Made by a program: the position numbers and the translations under genes
DNA from: ANME-2 cluster archaeon
Lineage (GTDB): Archaea; Halobacteriota; Methanosarcinia; Methanosarcinales; Methanocomedenaceae
Direction: 5' to 3'
Assembly (NCBI GenBank): GCA_014237145.1
Contig: JAAXOC010000088.1
Location: 1-63,260 of the forward strand
Length of the DNA: 63,260 bases
The notes under the pieces: generated by a model
What the model was told of the DNA's origin: nothing
The model's database searches: none
What the model saw: the letters and a program-made list of their open reading frames with translations, nothing else
In this document: positions 17,210-26,131 of the stretch, in pieces
Position numbering within the stretch: the stretch's first letter is position 1
How the letters are laid out: each line of letters opens with the position of its first letter

Positions 17210-18228
17210 TGAGCGAACTTGTTTCTGATGAATATGTGGTACTTCTTGCTGAGATAAAACAGCGTATTCGCTCTGCCCAATATGAAGCCCTAAAGGCAGT
17301 CAATAAGGAACTAATTTCGCTATACTGGGACATTGGAAAGGTGATTGTAGAGAGACAGGAAGGGGAGACATGGGGAAAGTCTGTAGTTAAAAGGCTTGCT
17401 GAAGATCTGCAAAACGAATTTCCGGGGATTGGAGGCTTTTCATCACAGAATCTCTGGAAGATGAAACAATTTTACCAGGCATATTCCCGAAATGAAAAAC
17501 TCTCACCATTGGTGAGAGAAATTGGGTGGACTCATAATCATATAATTCTGACGAAATGTAAGGACTATCTGGAGCGCGAATTCTATATCCGCATGACCCG
17601 GAAATTCGGGTGGACCAAGAACGTTTTGATACACAAGATTGAGAACCAGACCTATGAAAAAACCCTGCTCAACCAGAATAATTTTGAACGAACCTTACCT
17701 GTTGAAATAAGCACCCAGGCTAAACTTGCAGTTAAGGATGAGTACACATTTGATTTTCTGGAACTTGGTGATGAACACAGCGAGCGCCAGTTAGAGCAGG
17801 CGATTCTTTCTAAGATCGAGCCTTTCCTGCACGAGATGGGCGGGGTGTTTTCTTTTATTGGCAGCCAGTACCGGCTGGAGGTCAGCGATAAGGAATATTT
17901 CATTGACCTTTTGCTGTATCATCGTCATCTGAAGTGCCTGATAGCACTTGAACTGAAGATTGGGGAGTTTATCCCTGAGTATGTGGGTAAGATGCAGTTT
18001 TACCTGGCTGCGCTGGATGATACTGTTAGGATGGAGGATGAAATGCCCTCTATTGGTATTATCCTGTGCAAATCCAGGGATAAAACCATTGTTGAGTATG
18101 CGCTGAGGGAGTCGAATAAGCCTATTGGTGTGGGTGCTTATCGGATGGTTTCTACTCTGCCAAAGGAACTGGAAGGGGAACTTCCTGCACCTGAGCAGAT
18201 TGCTAAGTTGTTGGAGGGGGTGGAGTGA
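17206..18228 (+). CDS. DUF1016 (YhcG-like) PDDEXK nuclease-family protein
   Basis: 340 residues. N-terminal DUF1016 segment with [12 protein letters not shown] and GWTHNHIIL, and a C-terminal PD-(D/E)XK nuclease fold with [25 protein letters not shown] (D..ELK). The family is often embedded in type I restriction operons; its role is not established. It overlaps hsdM by four bases upstream and hsdS by four bases downstream, so it is translationally coupled into the operon. Confidence 0.9.
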   Translation: MMSELVSDEYVVLLAEIKQRIRSAQYEALKAVNKELISLYWDIGKVIVERQEGETWGKSVVKRLAEDLQNEFPGIGGFSSQNLWKMKQFYQAYSRNEKLSPLVREIGWTHNHIILTKCKDYLEREFYIRMTRKFGWTKNVLIHKIENQTYEKTLLNQNNFERTLPVEISTQAKLAVKDEYTFDFLELGDEHSERQLEQAILSKIEPFLHEMGGVFSFIGSQYRLEVSDKEYFIDLLLYHRHLKCLIALELKIGEFIPEYVGKMQFYLAALDDTVRMEDEMPSIGIILCKSRDKTIVEYALRESNKPIGVGAYRMVSTLPKELEGELPAPEQIAKLLEGVE

Positions 18229-19574
18229 TGGTGAATAAATCCTTGCGAACCATTGGAACGAATTACCGTAAAAATTGCATGGTTTCTGAAGATGCAGTTC
18301 CAATTCATTCAAAAATGCAAAATTCCGCCTTAAGAGATGTTTGTTATTTGGTTACAGATGGTACACATGATACACCGAAAACTTTGAAAAATGGTGTTCC
18401 ACTTATAAAAGCTAAAGAAATTGTCGGTGGTATTATTGATTTTGAAAATTGTGAATACATTAGTTATGAAGACCATCTAAAAGTAATTGCGCGATCCAAT
18501 CCTGAAAAAGGTGATATATTATTCGCTCATATCGGTGCATCTCTTGGAGAGACAGCTTTTATCAAAACTAATAAAGAATTTAGTATTAAGAACGTTGCAC
18601 TTTTTAAACCAAACCCATCTAAAATCGACAATCGATATTTATTTTACTATGTCATCAGCTCAAAATTTCAAAATGAAATAAAAAATTGTAGAACGGGCTC
18701 AGCACAACCATTTGTTAGTCTTGATTTTTTAAGAAATCATCCTATTAAGTATCACACTAACCTCGAAACCCAGCACAAAATCGCCGCTATCCTCTCCGCC
18801 TACGACGACCTCATCGAGAACAACACGCGGCGCATAAAGATTCTGGAAGAGATGGTGCAGACGCTCTACCGCGAGTGGTTTGTGAAGTTCAGGTTTCCGG
18901 GGCATGAAAGAGTGAAGATGGTGGAGTCGGAGCTGGGGATGGTACCGGAGGGGTGGGAAGTTAATAAAGTAAAAGAAACATTTGAAATTTTGGGTGGAGG
19001 CACACCTTCCAAGAAAGTTGATGAATATTGGGAAAATGGAGAGATTGTGTGGTATACACCATCTGACCTCACATCATCTAATACAATGTTTATGGAACAA
19101 TCATCAAACAAAATCACAGAACTTGGACTTAAAAAAAGCTCAGCAAAGTTATTTCCTCCTTATTCCATTATGATGACAAGCCGAGCCACCCTCGGAATTG
19201 TTGCAATTAATACAACACCTGCATGTACAAATCAAGGATTTATTACATGCTTACCAAATGAGAGAGTCCCTATTTATTACATATATTATTGGCTTCTTGA
19301 AAATACAAGCACTTTTCTAAATATGGCATCAGGAGCTACATTTAAAGAAATAAGCAAAACAGTTTTTAAAACTATTGATATAATTCTACCATCACAAAAT
19401 ATCCGTGATGATTTTCAAAGAATAGTAGAACCATTAGTTGATAAAATCCTAAATCTTCAGAGAAAAAACACCAACCTCCGCCGCACCCGCAACCTGCTGC
19501 TGCCGAAGCTCATATCAGGCAAGGTGGACGTGGAGAATATCGATGTGCAGATGCCGAATAATGGAGGAGCATGA
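18225..19574 (+). CDS. hsdS: Type I restriction specificity subunit HsdS
   Basis: 449 residues; recognises the bipartite DNA target for HsdM/HsdR. Two target-recognition domains are separated and followed by the conserved helices: QHKIAAILSAYDDLIENN (about residues 183-200) and, at the C-terminus, NLRRTRNLLLPKLISGKVD. The recognition-domain DNA is more AT-rich than the conserved helices, as expected for exchanged specificity domains. Starts at an ATGA overlap with the DUF1016 gene. Confidence 0.93.
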   Translation: MMVNKSLRTIGTNYRKNCMVSEDAVPIHSKMQNSALRDVCYLVTDGTHDTPKTLKNGVPLIKAKEIVGGIIDFENCEYISYEDHLKVIARSNPEKGDILFAHIGASLGETAFIKTNKEFSIKNVALFKPNPSKIDNRYLFYYVISSKFQNEIKNCRTGSAQPFVSLDFLRNHPIKYHTNLETQHKIAAILSAYDDLIENNTRRIKILEEMVQTLYREWFVKFRFPGHERVKMVESELGMVPEGWEVNKVKETFEILGGGTPSKKVDEYWENGEIVWYTPSDLTSSNTMFMEQSSNKITELGLKKSSAKLFPPYSIMMTSRATLGIVAINTTPACTNQGFITCLPNERVPIYYIYYWLLENTSTFLNMASGATFKEISKTVFKTIDIILPSQNIRDDFQRIVEPLVDKILNLQRKNTNLRRTRNLLLPKLISGKVDVENIDVQMPNNGGA

Positions 19575-19915
19575 AAATCAAAATCATTGGAACTGAAGAC
19601 AAAACAAAAGGCAGGCTTTATAAGATCGAGGTTGCAGCCAAAATAGTTGAACTTCGGCTTACATGGCACTCATTAGACCGCATAACTATATGGGATTTAA
19701 AACCTGAACATGTTCTTGAGACTTTGCTATTTCCGGAAGAAGTTGTGACCGGTCATAATAACAGATTTATTGCTCATAAAAGATATAATGGACATATAAT
19801 TTGAGCAGTCTATGAATATGATCTTAATTTACCAGTTCTTGTAACGGAATATTATCCAACAGCGAAAAGATACTTTAAAGGAGGTAGAAACTTTGCAGAT
19901 AAAATACTCCCCTGA
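19571..19915 (+). pseudogene. DUF4258-like small protein interrupted by in-frame TGA
   Basis: Starts at an ATGA overlap with hsdS. The first 77 codons end at a TGA (19802-19804). The same frame then continues with AVYEYDLNLPVLVTEYYPTA to a TGA at 19913-19915, giving about 114 residues. The two parts read as one domain (RYNGHII-*-AVYEYD). It is paired with a DUF2283 gene, a common toxin-antitoxin-like pairing. A simple CGA-to-TGA change would explain it; readthrough cannot be excluded. Confidence 0.6.
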
Positions 19916-20108
19916 TGCAGATGCATTGATAATACGACTCAGAGAAGGTAAACCAGTGGATTCTGTTGACCTTGCTGAGGGGATTATCGCGCATTACTCG
20001 AAAGACAAGAAGATACTTGAGATAGAAATTCTGGATGCATCAACGGTTGTGCAAATGAGTGAATTGAATGTGTCGCTAAAGGGTGCACAGGCCGCAGTGG
20101 TGACTTGA
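19893..20108 (+). CDS. DUF2283 family protein
   Basis: 71 residues from a TTG start preceded by AAAGGAGGT (19877-19885). Typical DUF2283 sequence: KYSPDADALIIRLREGK and a central LAEGIIAHYSKD. The family is a small, often DUF4258-linked protein of unknown function, possibly an antitoxin. It overlaps the end of the upstream interrupted frame by 23 bases, showing the two were designed as a pair. Confidence 0.8.
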   Translation: MQIKYSPDADALIIRLREGKPVDSVDLAEGIIAHYSKDKKILEIEILDASTVVQMSELNVSLKGAQAAVVT

Positions 20109-20130
20109 CACTTTAATTTGTGTCTTAAAA

Positions 20131-20292
20131 ATGACAATCTGGCTCCCCACCTACACGATAACCCCTGCCACAGCCGCCGCCCTCATGCAGATCGAAGCTG
20201 ACCGGACCGTGGTGGAACAAACACCGCTCCCCCTGGCGGTCCGGGAAGAACTGCGCTGCCGCGCCCGGCAAAGCGAACGAATAGGGAGGTAA
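20131..20292 (+). pseudogene. N-terminal remnant of a Fic/DOC-family protein
   Basis: 53 codons with YTITPATAAALMQIEADRTVVE and a PLPLAVREELRCRAR stretch. This is the N-terminal helix region typical of Fic-family AMPylators (I-T-x-x-A-A-L-M-x-I-E-x-x-x). The catalytic HPFxxGNGR core is missing, because the frame stops directly before the duplicated hsdR start. A truncated remnant. Confidence 0.5.
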
Positions 20293-20293
20293 G

Positions 20294-20503
20294 ATGAGCA
20301 GTCTATTCTCAGAAGATGCATTGGTTGAGCAGCCTGCTATTGCTCTATTTGCCGGATTAGGGTGGGAAACTTCCAATTGCTTTGATGAAAAGTTCGGTGA
20401 AAATAGTACACTTGGTCGCGAGACATCCAGCGAAGTAGTGCTATTGCCCCGATTACTGCCAATGCCAACCGCGAAGTTAGAGACTGTTGGGAGAGAAACA
20501 TGA
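20294..20503 (+). pseudogene. Truncated duplicate of the hsdR 5' end
   Basis: The first 53 or so codons match the hsdR gene at 21486 almost base for base (VEQPAIALFAGLGWET and GRETSSEVVLLPRL). About 95 bp are then missing relative to hsdR, with the junction at a short shared CTGCC, after which codons drift out of frame and stop. The stop overlaps the start of the DUF429 gene (ATGA). Together with the intact hsdR it brackets that gene as a partial direct duplication. Confidence 0.85.
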
Positions 20504-21327
20504 AAATATATGGTATGGACTTTACCAGTGCTCCACGCCGGAAGAAGCCTATCACCTATACAGAATGCATACTTGAAAACGGCATTCTAAGAGTTAATAA
20601 CTTAAGACATCTTGAATATTTTAAACAGTTTGAAGATTTCCTCGATATTGAAGGAGATTGGATATTGGGGATTGACTTTCCTTTCAGCTTGCCGAGAAAG
20701 CTGATCATCAATTTGGAATTACCTCTTTCATGGGAAGGCTATGTTGAGATCATAGCCAAAATGGATAAACAAGCATTTGAGGATCTGCTGACAGAATATT
20801 GTCATTCTCGTCCAAAGGGAGATAAACACCATTTCCGAGTAACCGACAAAAAAGCGAAATCTTGCAGCCCGATGACATTATACGGTACTCCGGTTGGAAA
20901 AATGTTCTATCAGGGAGCACCTCGACTTCTAAAGTCCAGAGTAAGCATACTTCCAAGCCGTCCCACAAATGGGAACAGTATTGTGGTAGAAGCCTATCCA
21001 AAACTTGTCGCCATGAAGTGGATCGGCAAGCGCGGATATAAAAATGATACCAAAAAGAAGCAATCAGATGAGCAGAAGACCGCTCGTACTGAAATTGTGC
21101 GCGGGCTATGCTCAGGGAAACTTCGAGACTACTATGGATTCGATATCGAATTGAGTGAGAAATTGAGGGCAACTCTCATTGAAGATCCCACTGGCGATAA
21201 TCTGGATGCTTTACTTTGTGCTGTTCAAACTGGGTGGGCTTATGAACAGCGAGATCAAGGATATGGGATTCCAGCAGATTGTGATCCTCTTGAGGGATGG
21301 ATTGTAGATCCTGATTTGTTAGACTAA
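20500..21327 (+). CDS. DUF429 predicted nuclease
   Basis: 275 residues. It fits DUF429, a predicted RNase-H-fold nuclease family: N-terminal YGMDFTSAPRRKKPI with a conserved acidic residue, WILGIDFPFSLP, VVEAYPKLVA, and the C-terminal DPTGDNLDALLCAVQ with further acidic residues. A GGAGAG precedes the ATG. It sits between a partial hsdR duplicate and the full hsdR, so it was probably inserted into the restriction operon. Activity unknown. Confidence 0.8.
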   Translation: MKIYGMDFTSAPRRKKPITYTECILENGILRVNNLRHLEYFKQFEDFLDIEGDWILGIDFPFSLPRKLIINLELPLSWEGYVEIIAKMDKQAFEDLLTEYCHSRPKGDKHHFRVTDKKAKSCSPMTLYGTPVGKMFYQGAPRLLKSRVSILPSRPTNGNSIVVEAYPKLVAMKWIGKRGYKNDTKKKQSDEQKTARTEIVRGLCSGKLRDYYGFDIELSEKLRATLIEDPTGDNLDALLCAVQTGWAYEQRDQGYGIPADCDPLEGWIVDPDLLD

Positions 21328-21344
21328 GGACAATTCAATAAAGT

Positions 21345-21485
21345 GGATATATATATAAAAATAACAATAGTGTTAGTATATGTATGTAGGATGTCCCGCA
21401 GGACTGTAGCTCAAAAAATTGCTGACGAACTTAAAAGACGTGAATCTGAAAATAAATAGTCTAAAATTGAAGGATAAATTGAAAA
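21345..21485 (+). promoter_or_regulatory. hsdR promoter region with a possible micro-ORF
   Basis: TATATATATAAAAA (about 21347-21360) is a strong TATA-like element 125 bp before hsdR, so hsdR may have its own promoter. Between them a 22-codon frame (21391-21459, MSRRTVAQKIADELKRRE...) could encode a basic micropeptide, but its ribosome-binding site is weak and it may be chance. Confidence 0.35.
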
Positions 21486-24400
21486 ATGGTAAATGACTAT
21501 TCAGAAGACAATCTTGTTGAACAACCCGCTATTGCTCTATTTGCCGGATTAGGGTGGGAAACAGAAAACTGTTTCTATGAAAAGTTCGGTGAAAATAGCA
21601 CACATGGTCGCGAGACATCCAGCGAAGTAGTGCTGTTACCCCGATTACGTTCGGCATTGGAAGGATTAAATCCTGCTCTCCCAAAAGAAGCCATTGAGCT
21701 GGCTATTGAAAAACTGGTACGCGATAGAAGCATTATGAGCCCTGCCAATGCCAACCGCGAAATATACCAATTATTAAAAAATGGAGTCAAAGTCTTATTT
21801 CAGGATACTGAGAATAAGGAAATTGTAGAAACTGTTCAGGTCATTGACTGGAAATATCCTTCAAATAATAACTTCTTCCTTGCCTCACAGTTCTGGGTGT
21901 CAGGTGATATGTATAAGCGCCGGGCTGATCTTGTGGGTTTTGTCAATGGACTACCCCTCGTTTTCATTGAACTTAAAGCATCCCACAAGCGACTGGAACG
22001 TGCTTATCAGGATAATCTGCGCGATTATAAATCAACCATCCCCAAGATCTTCTGGTATAATGCAATTATCTTACTCTCAAATGGCAGTTTCAGCAAGATC
22101 GGCAGTATGACTGCTGCGTGGGAGCACTTTGCAGAATGGAAAAAGATTAACAGCGAAGGGGAAGAGGGTATCATTTCACTGGATACCATGATCCGCGGAA
22201 CCTGTGAACCTTCCCGCCTGCTGGATATGATAGAGAACTTCACCATTTTCAGTGAGGTCAGTGGCGGTCTCGCAAAATTCGTTGCAAAGAACCATCAATA
22301 CCTGGGTGTAAATAATGCCACTGAAGCGCTATTACAGATTAAAGAGAATCAGGGGAAACTGGGAGTTTTCTGGCATACACAAGGAAGTGGGAAGAGTTAT
22401 TCAATGATCTTCTTTTCCCAGAAGATACTGCGCAAAATTCCCGGAAACTACACTTTTGTTATCATAACCGACAGACAGGAACTGGACGACCAGATCTATA
22501 AAAATTTTGCCAATACGGGAATTGTTACAGAAGAACACATACAGGCCACAAGTGGCAAACACCTGCAGCAGCTTCTGAGTGAAGACCACCGGTTCATTTT
22601 CACATTGATCCAGAAATTTCGAACTGATAAAGATGAAACCTACCCCGAAATCTCAGATCGGGATGATATTATTGTAATCACTGACGAAGCACACCGCAGC
22701 CAGTACGATATACTTGCCACCAATATGCGTAATGCCCTTCCCAAAGCAGCTTTTATAGCCTTTACCGGTACACCTCTTATCGTTGGGGAAGAAAAAACAA
22801 AAGAAGTTTTCGGGGATTATATCAGCATCTATGATTTCAAACAATCGGTAGAGGACGGGGCTACAGTACCGCTGTATTATGAAAACCGCATTCCTGAACT
22901 CCAGCTTACCAATAAAGACCTCAATAAAGATCTGGAATGCTTGATAGAAGAAGCAGAATTGGATGAAGAACAGGAAAATAAAGTTGCTCGGGAATTTGCC
23001 AGGGAATACCATTTAATCACCAGGAACGACCGGCTTGAGAAGATCGCAGAAGATATTGTTGCACATTTCATGGGCCGTGGGACTACTGGCAAGGCAATGG
23101 TCATTTCCATAGATAAAGCCACTGCGGTAAAGATGTATGATAAAGTGCAGGAGTACTGGCAAAAATATCTCAACGAACTTGAGTCTAGGCCAGTCCCCTC
23201 GTACGAAAGTGAAAGAAATGAACACATGGCCAGAATCAAATTCATGAAAGAGACCGACATGGCAGTGGTGGTCTCCCAGGAACAGAATGAAATTGAAACC
23301 TTCAAAGAAAAAGGATTGGATATTGCCCCACATAGAAGGCGGCTGGTAAATGAAGACCTGGATAAAAAGTTCAAGGACCCGGATAATCCCTTGCGCATTG
23401 TATTTGTCTGTGCTATGTGGATGACCGGTTTTGATGTCCCTTCCTGTTCCACCATCTATCTCGACAAACCCATGCGCAACCATACATTAATGCAAACCAT
23501 TGCCAGGGCGAACCGTGTTTTTGGAGACAAATTAAATGGTCTGATAGTGGATTATATCGGAGTATTCCGGAACTTGGAAAAAGCTTTGGCAATCTATGGA
23601 TCAGCAGCAAGTGGAAAAATCAAAGAGGGTGAAACTCCGGTAATGGATAAAAGTGAGCTTGTTAAGTACCTTAAACAGGCGATCGATGAAACCATAATAT
23701 TTTGTAAAAAACGGGGTATAAACCTGACTCAAATTCAAGCTGTTGATGGTTTTAAAAGGGTGAAATTGCTTGATAATGCTGTTGAAGCAATTTTAATTAA
23801 TGATGATTCGAAGAAAAAATACCTGTCACTGTCAGTGAACGTAGCTAAAATATACAGAGCGATTCTCCCAGACCCGGCCGCAAATGAGTTTGGACCCAGC
23901 CAAAAACTCATCACTATAATAGCTGCAAAAATTCGTTCCCTGGCACCAAAAGCAGATATTTCAGATATTATGGGTGAAGTTGAGGAATTATTAGATCAGT
24001 CAATTGCTACAGAAGGATATATCATCCAAGATCCATCTGAACAATCTGATGTAAGCAAATACCTTGATTTGAGCCAGGTTAATTTTGAAGCATTAAAGGA
24101 AGCTTTTAAAAAAGGCCATAAACGGATCGAAACAGAAAAATTAAGAGCTTCAATTGAAAATAAATTGGCACAATTGGTTCGTTTAAATAAAAGTCGGATG
24201 GATTATCTGGAGAAGTTCCAGGAAATGATTGATGAGTATAATTCAGGCTCACATAATGTGGAGTTTTTTTTCACTAAACTAATGGCTTTTGCACAAGAAC
24301 TAAATGCAGAAGAAAAACGGGGAATTGTTGAAAAACTTAGCGAAGAGGAACTCGCAATATTTGATCTATTGACCAGGCCAGAAATGACTTTGGGCAAGAA

Positions 24401-24650
24401 AGAGGAATTACAGGTTAAAAGGGTCGCACAGAAGCTTTTGGAAACTCTTAAAGAGGAGATGTTTGTGCTGGATTGGCGTAAAAGGCAGCAATCCCGGGCT
24501 GCGGTCCTTGTATCTATTGAAGAGACTTTAGATCTTCTGCCTCGAATTTATACTCCAGATTTATTTCAAAATAAGTGTGATTTAGTATATCAGCACGTAT
24601 ATGACTCATATTTTGGGCCGGAACAAAGTATTTACGCTCTTGCTGATTGA
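21486..24650 (+). CDS. hsdR: Type I restriction endonuclease subunit HsdR
   Basis: 1054 residues. N-terminal PD-(D/E)XK nuclease domain (DLVGFVNGLPLVFIELK, about residues 146-162), then the SF2 translocase: Walker A TQGSGKS (about 299-305), DEAH box ITDEAHRSQ (about 400), FTGTPL, and helicase motif VI-like QTIARANRVFGD. A C-terminal helical region probably docks to HsdM. It completes the hsdMSR set and would cleave unmodified DNA after ATP-driven translocation. No disruption seen. Confidence 0.95.
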   Translation: MVNDYSEDNLVEQPAIALFAGLGWETENCFYEKFGENSTHGRETSSEVVLLPRLRSALEGLNPALPKEAIELAIEKLVRDRSIMSPANANREIYQLLKNGVKVLFQDTENKEIVETVQVIDWKYPSNNNFFLASQFWVSGDMYKRRADLVGFVNGLPLVFIELKASHKRLERAYQDNLRDYKSTIPKIFWYNAIILLSNGSFSKIGSMTAAWEHFAEWKKINSEGEEGIISLDTMIRGTCEPSRLLDMIENFTIFSEVSGGLAKFVAKNHQYLGVNNATEALLQIKENQGKLGVFWHTQGSGKSYSMIFFSQKILRKIPGNYTFVIITDRQELDDQIYKNFANTGIVTEEHIQATSGKHLQQLLSEDHRFIFTLIQKFRTDKDETYPEISDRDDIIVITDEAHRSQYDILATNMRNALPKAAFIAFTGTPLIVGEEKTKEVFGDYISIYDFKQSVEDGATVPLYYENRIPELQLTNKDLNKDLECLIEEAELDEEQENKVAREFAREYHLITRNDRLEKIAEDIVAHFMGRGTTGKAMVISIDKATAVKMYDKVQEYWQKYLNELESRPVPSYESERNEHMARIKFMKETDMAVVVSQEQNEIETFKEKGLDIAPHRRRLVNEDLDKKFKDPDNPLRIVFVCAMWMTGFDVPSCSTIYLDKPMRNHTLMQTIARANRVFGDKLNGLIVDYIGVFRNLEKALAIYGSAASGKIKEGETPVMDKSELVKYLKQAIDETIIFCKKRGINLTQIQAVDGFKRVKLLDNAVEAILINDDSKKKYLSLSVNVAKIYRAILPDPAANEFGPSQKLITIIAAKIRSLAPKADISDIMGEVEELLDQSIATEGYIIQDPSEQSDVSKYLDLSQVNFEALKEAFKKGHKRIETEKLRASIENKLAQLVRLNKSRMDYLEKFQEMIDEYNSGSHNVEFFFTKLMAFAQELNAEEKRGIVEKLSEEELAIFDLLTRPEMTLGKKEELQVKRVAQKLLETLKEEMFVLDWRKRQQSRAAVLVSIEETLDLLPRIYTPDLFQNKCDLVYQHVYDSYFGPEQSIYALAD

Positions 24651-24754
24651 AGCACCAACTGAAACATATTTCATTTACTTAACCTCCCGCCCCCCGCCAA
24701 ACCCTTATCAAGCCCCACACTTCAATATACCCTTCATGCTCACCATCGAAGTCA

Positions 24755-24991
24755 TCACCCGCCGTCCGGACAGCGAACAGGCACACCAAACACCCCCGCC
24801 TTCCAGCCATAGGGTAAGTACCTTGGGGGTGTCTGAATCACAAGCTGGGCCAGTGACCGCACCGCCTGGCTCCATACCAAACACCCGAGCCGCCGCCTGC
24901 ATCATGCACCGCCCTCCACCCGCCGCCCGGACTGTGAGCAAGCACACCAAACACCCTCGCGTCCCAGCCACAGGGTCAGGACCGTGCAAGT
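24755..24991. repeat. Two copies of a GC-rich dispersed repeat
   Basis: Units at 24755-24870 and 24916-24991 share CACCCGCCG-CCGGAC, AG-AGGCACACCAAACACC and an inner CCATAGGGT/CCTTGGGGG-type inverted motif. A third copy is at 25719-25831. The 24651-25033 interval has no supported gene; weak frames inside it are by-products of the C-rich repeat. Confidence 0.75.
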
Positions 24992-25033
24992 GACCAGGCT
25001 GTTTAAAAGGTGGAAAAAATCACCAAAACAATC

Positions 25034-25399
25034 CTAATCACTAAAACAGAAGTCCTCTCCTTTTGTAAAACATATCTCGAAAACATCAAAAACATCTAAC
25101 CTGCCCAATAAATTAGGGACCTCTGATATGGCAAAAGCAACTCTTGTTTCAACCTTTCTTCCGTTGATTAACATTTGGATACTGTGGACGTATGCAATCA
25201 ATTCACCCACAATTCCCCGGAATATCTTCTCATCACCCTGTTCCACATCCACCCACATAATGTCGCCAATCCTCTTAGAAAAAATAGAAATATCAGCACC
25301 CGAATCCACCAGCATACTAAGTTCAAAAAGATCTCCATTGGCATCAATAAGTCCAACTTTTACGATCGGCCTATAAACAACCCCCAGACTTGAAGAATT
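25034..25399 (-). CDS. Retropepsin-like aspartyl protease-family protein, start uncertain
   Basis: The catalytic motif MLVDSGADISIF and the later NLLGRLDVFD match clan AA retropepsin-like proteases of archaea and bacteria. The first in-frame ATG (25315) falls only three codons before the catalytic Asp, but the frame stays open upstream to 25399 with homologous-looking VVYRPIVKVGLIDANG and has no ATG there. A run of five G (25381-25385 region) suggests a frameshift, since the other frame gives KVKFFKSGG before it. It follows a DUF5678 gene closely. Probably a decayed or non-ATG-started gene. Confidence 0.6.
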   Translation of the reverse strand, partial: NSSSLGVVYRPIVKVGLIDANGDLFELSMLVDSGADISIFSKRIGDIMWVDVEQGDEKIFRGIVGELIAYVHSIQMLINGRKVETRVAFAISEVPNLLGRLDVFDVFEICFTKGEDFCFSD

Positions 25400-25425
25400 T
25401 TACTTTGCGAATTTAAAACATTTTT

Positions 25426-25629
25426 TCAAAGGATCATGGCCTCTTTTCTTGGGACCTGGCCTAAGAAAACAACCATTTTCGGGAATTTGGTCTTTGCTTC
25501 GTTGTAGACCTTTTTAGCATCAATACCATGAGCTATGATATCATCTTCTATGATAGCGACATATTCACCTTCATATTCAGCGACCATGTCCATAAGATGT
25601 GTTCTGAAATATTCCATGGCATCTTTCAT
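25426..25629 (-). CDS. DUF5678 family small protein
   Basis: 67 residues with the family signature AEYEGEYVAIIEDDIIAHG, then AKKVYNEAKTKFP and a hydrophobic VVFLGQVP end. Function unknown; such proteins are frequently encoded just upstream of retropepsin-like genes in archaea, as here (27 bp gap to the open frame). Likely a pair acting together, perhaps toxin-antitoxin-like (inference). Confidence 0.75.
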   Translation of the reverse strand: MKDAMEYFRTHLMDMVAEYEGEYVAIIEDDIIAHGIDAKKVYNEAKTKFPKMVVFLGQVPRKEAMIL

Positions 25630-25718
25630 ATTAATATGTTGGAATCGATTGATTAAAAACTTTTAGGTTAGATTTTCAATCCCGGTTTTACAAGCAATAA
25701 CCACCCACGAAGCATCCC

Positions 25719-25831
25719 CACCCGCCGCCCGGACAGCGAGCAGGCACACCAACCCCCCGCGTCCCGGCCATGGGGTCAGGACCATGGGGGTGCCTGAATC
25801 ATAAGCTGGGGCAGTGACTACATCGCCTGGC
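25719..25831. repeat. Third copy of the 24.8-kb GC-rich repeat
   Basis: Same order of blocks as the copies at 24755 and 24916, with an inner CCATGGGGTCAGGACCATGG hairpin. The best-preserved copy of the three. It lies between the DUF5678 gene and a palindrome at 25853. Confidence 0.75.
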
Positions 25832-25852
25832 GATTTTTTTTGCCTGAATTAA

Positions 25853-25925
25853 TGGACAGGATTAACTGGATTGACAAGATATGAAAGTGGCTCGCATCAT
25901 CCTGTAAATTTTGTAAATCCTGTCT
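25853..25925. repeat. Imperfect palindrome of GGATT/AATCC decamers
   Basis: Left arm GACAGGATTAACTGGATT, right arm AAATCCTGTC and related AATCCTG/TGTAAAT blocks: a hairpin built from a short repeated word. Same architecture, but a different word, from the CGCAGA/CGCAAA palindromes elsewhere in the window. The rest of 25630-26131 is AT-rich and contains the upstream region of the reductase gene. Confidence 0.7.
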
Positions 25926-26131
25926 AATAATTTTTAAATTACCCTTAGATTTGAAGTGGATACATCATATCTCTAATTTCAGCAGCAGGATACACAAATG
26001 TGTTTATACTTTCCTATACGTTAATCAATCATAAGAAGAAAGAAAAATCATGTGAAATAATCACAACAGTTTACAATGGCGCAGCAATCAGAATTCAAAA
26101 CATTAAATACCATATCTCACGATGTATTGCT

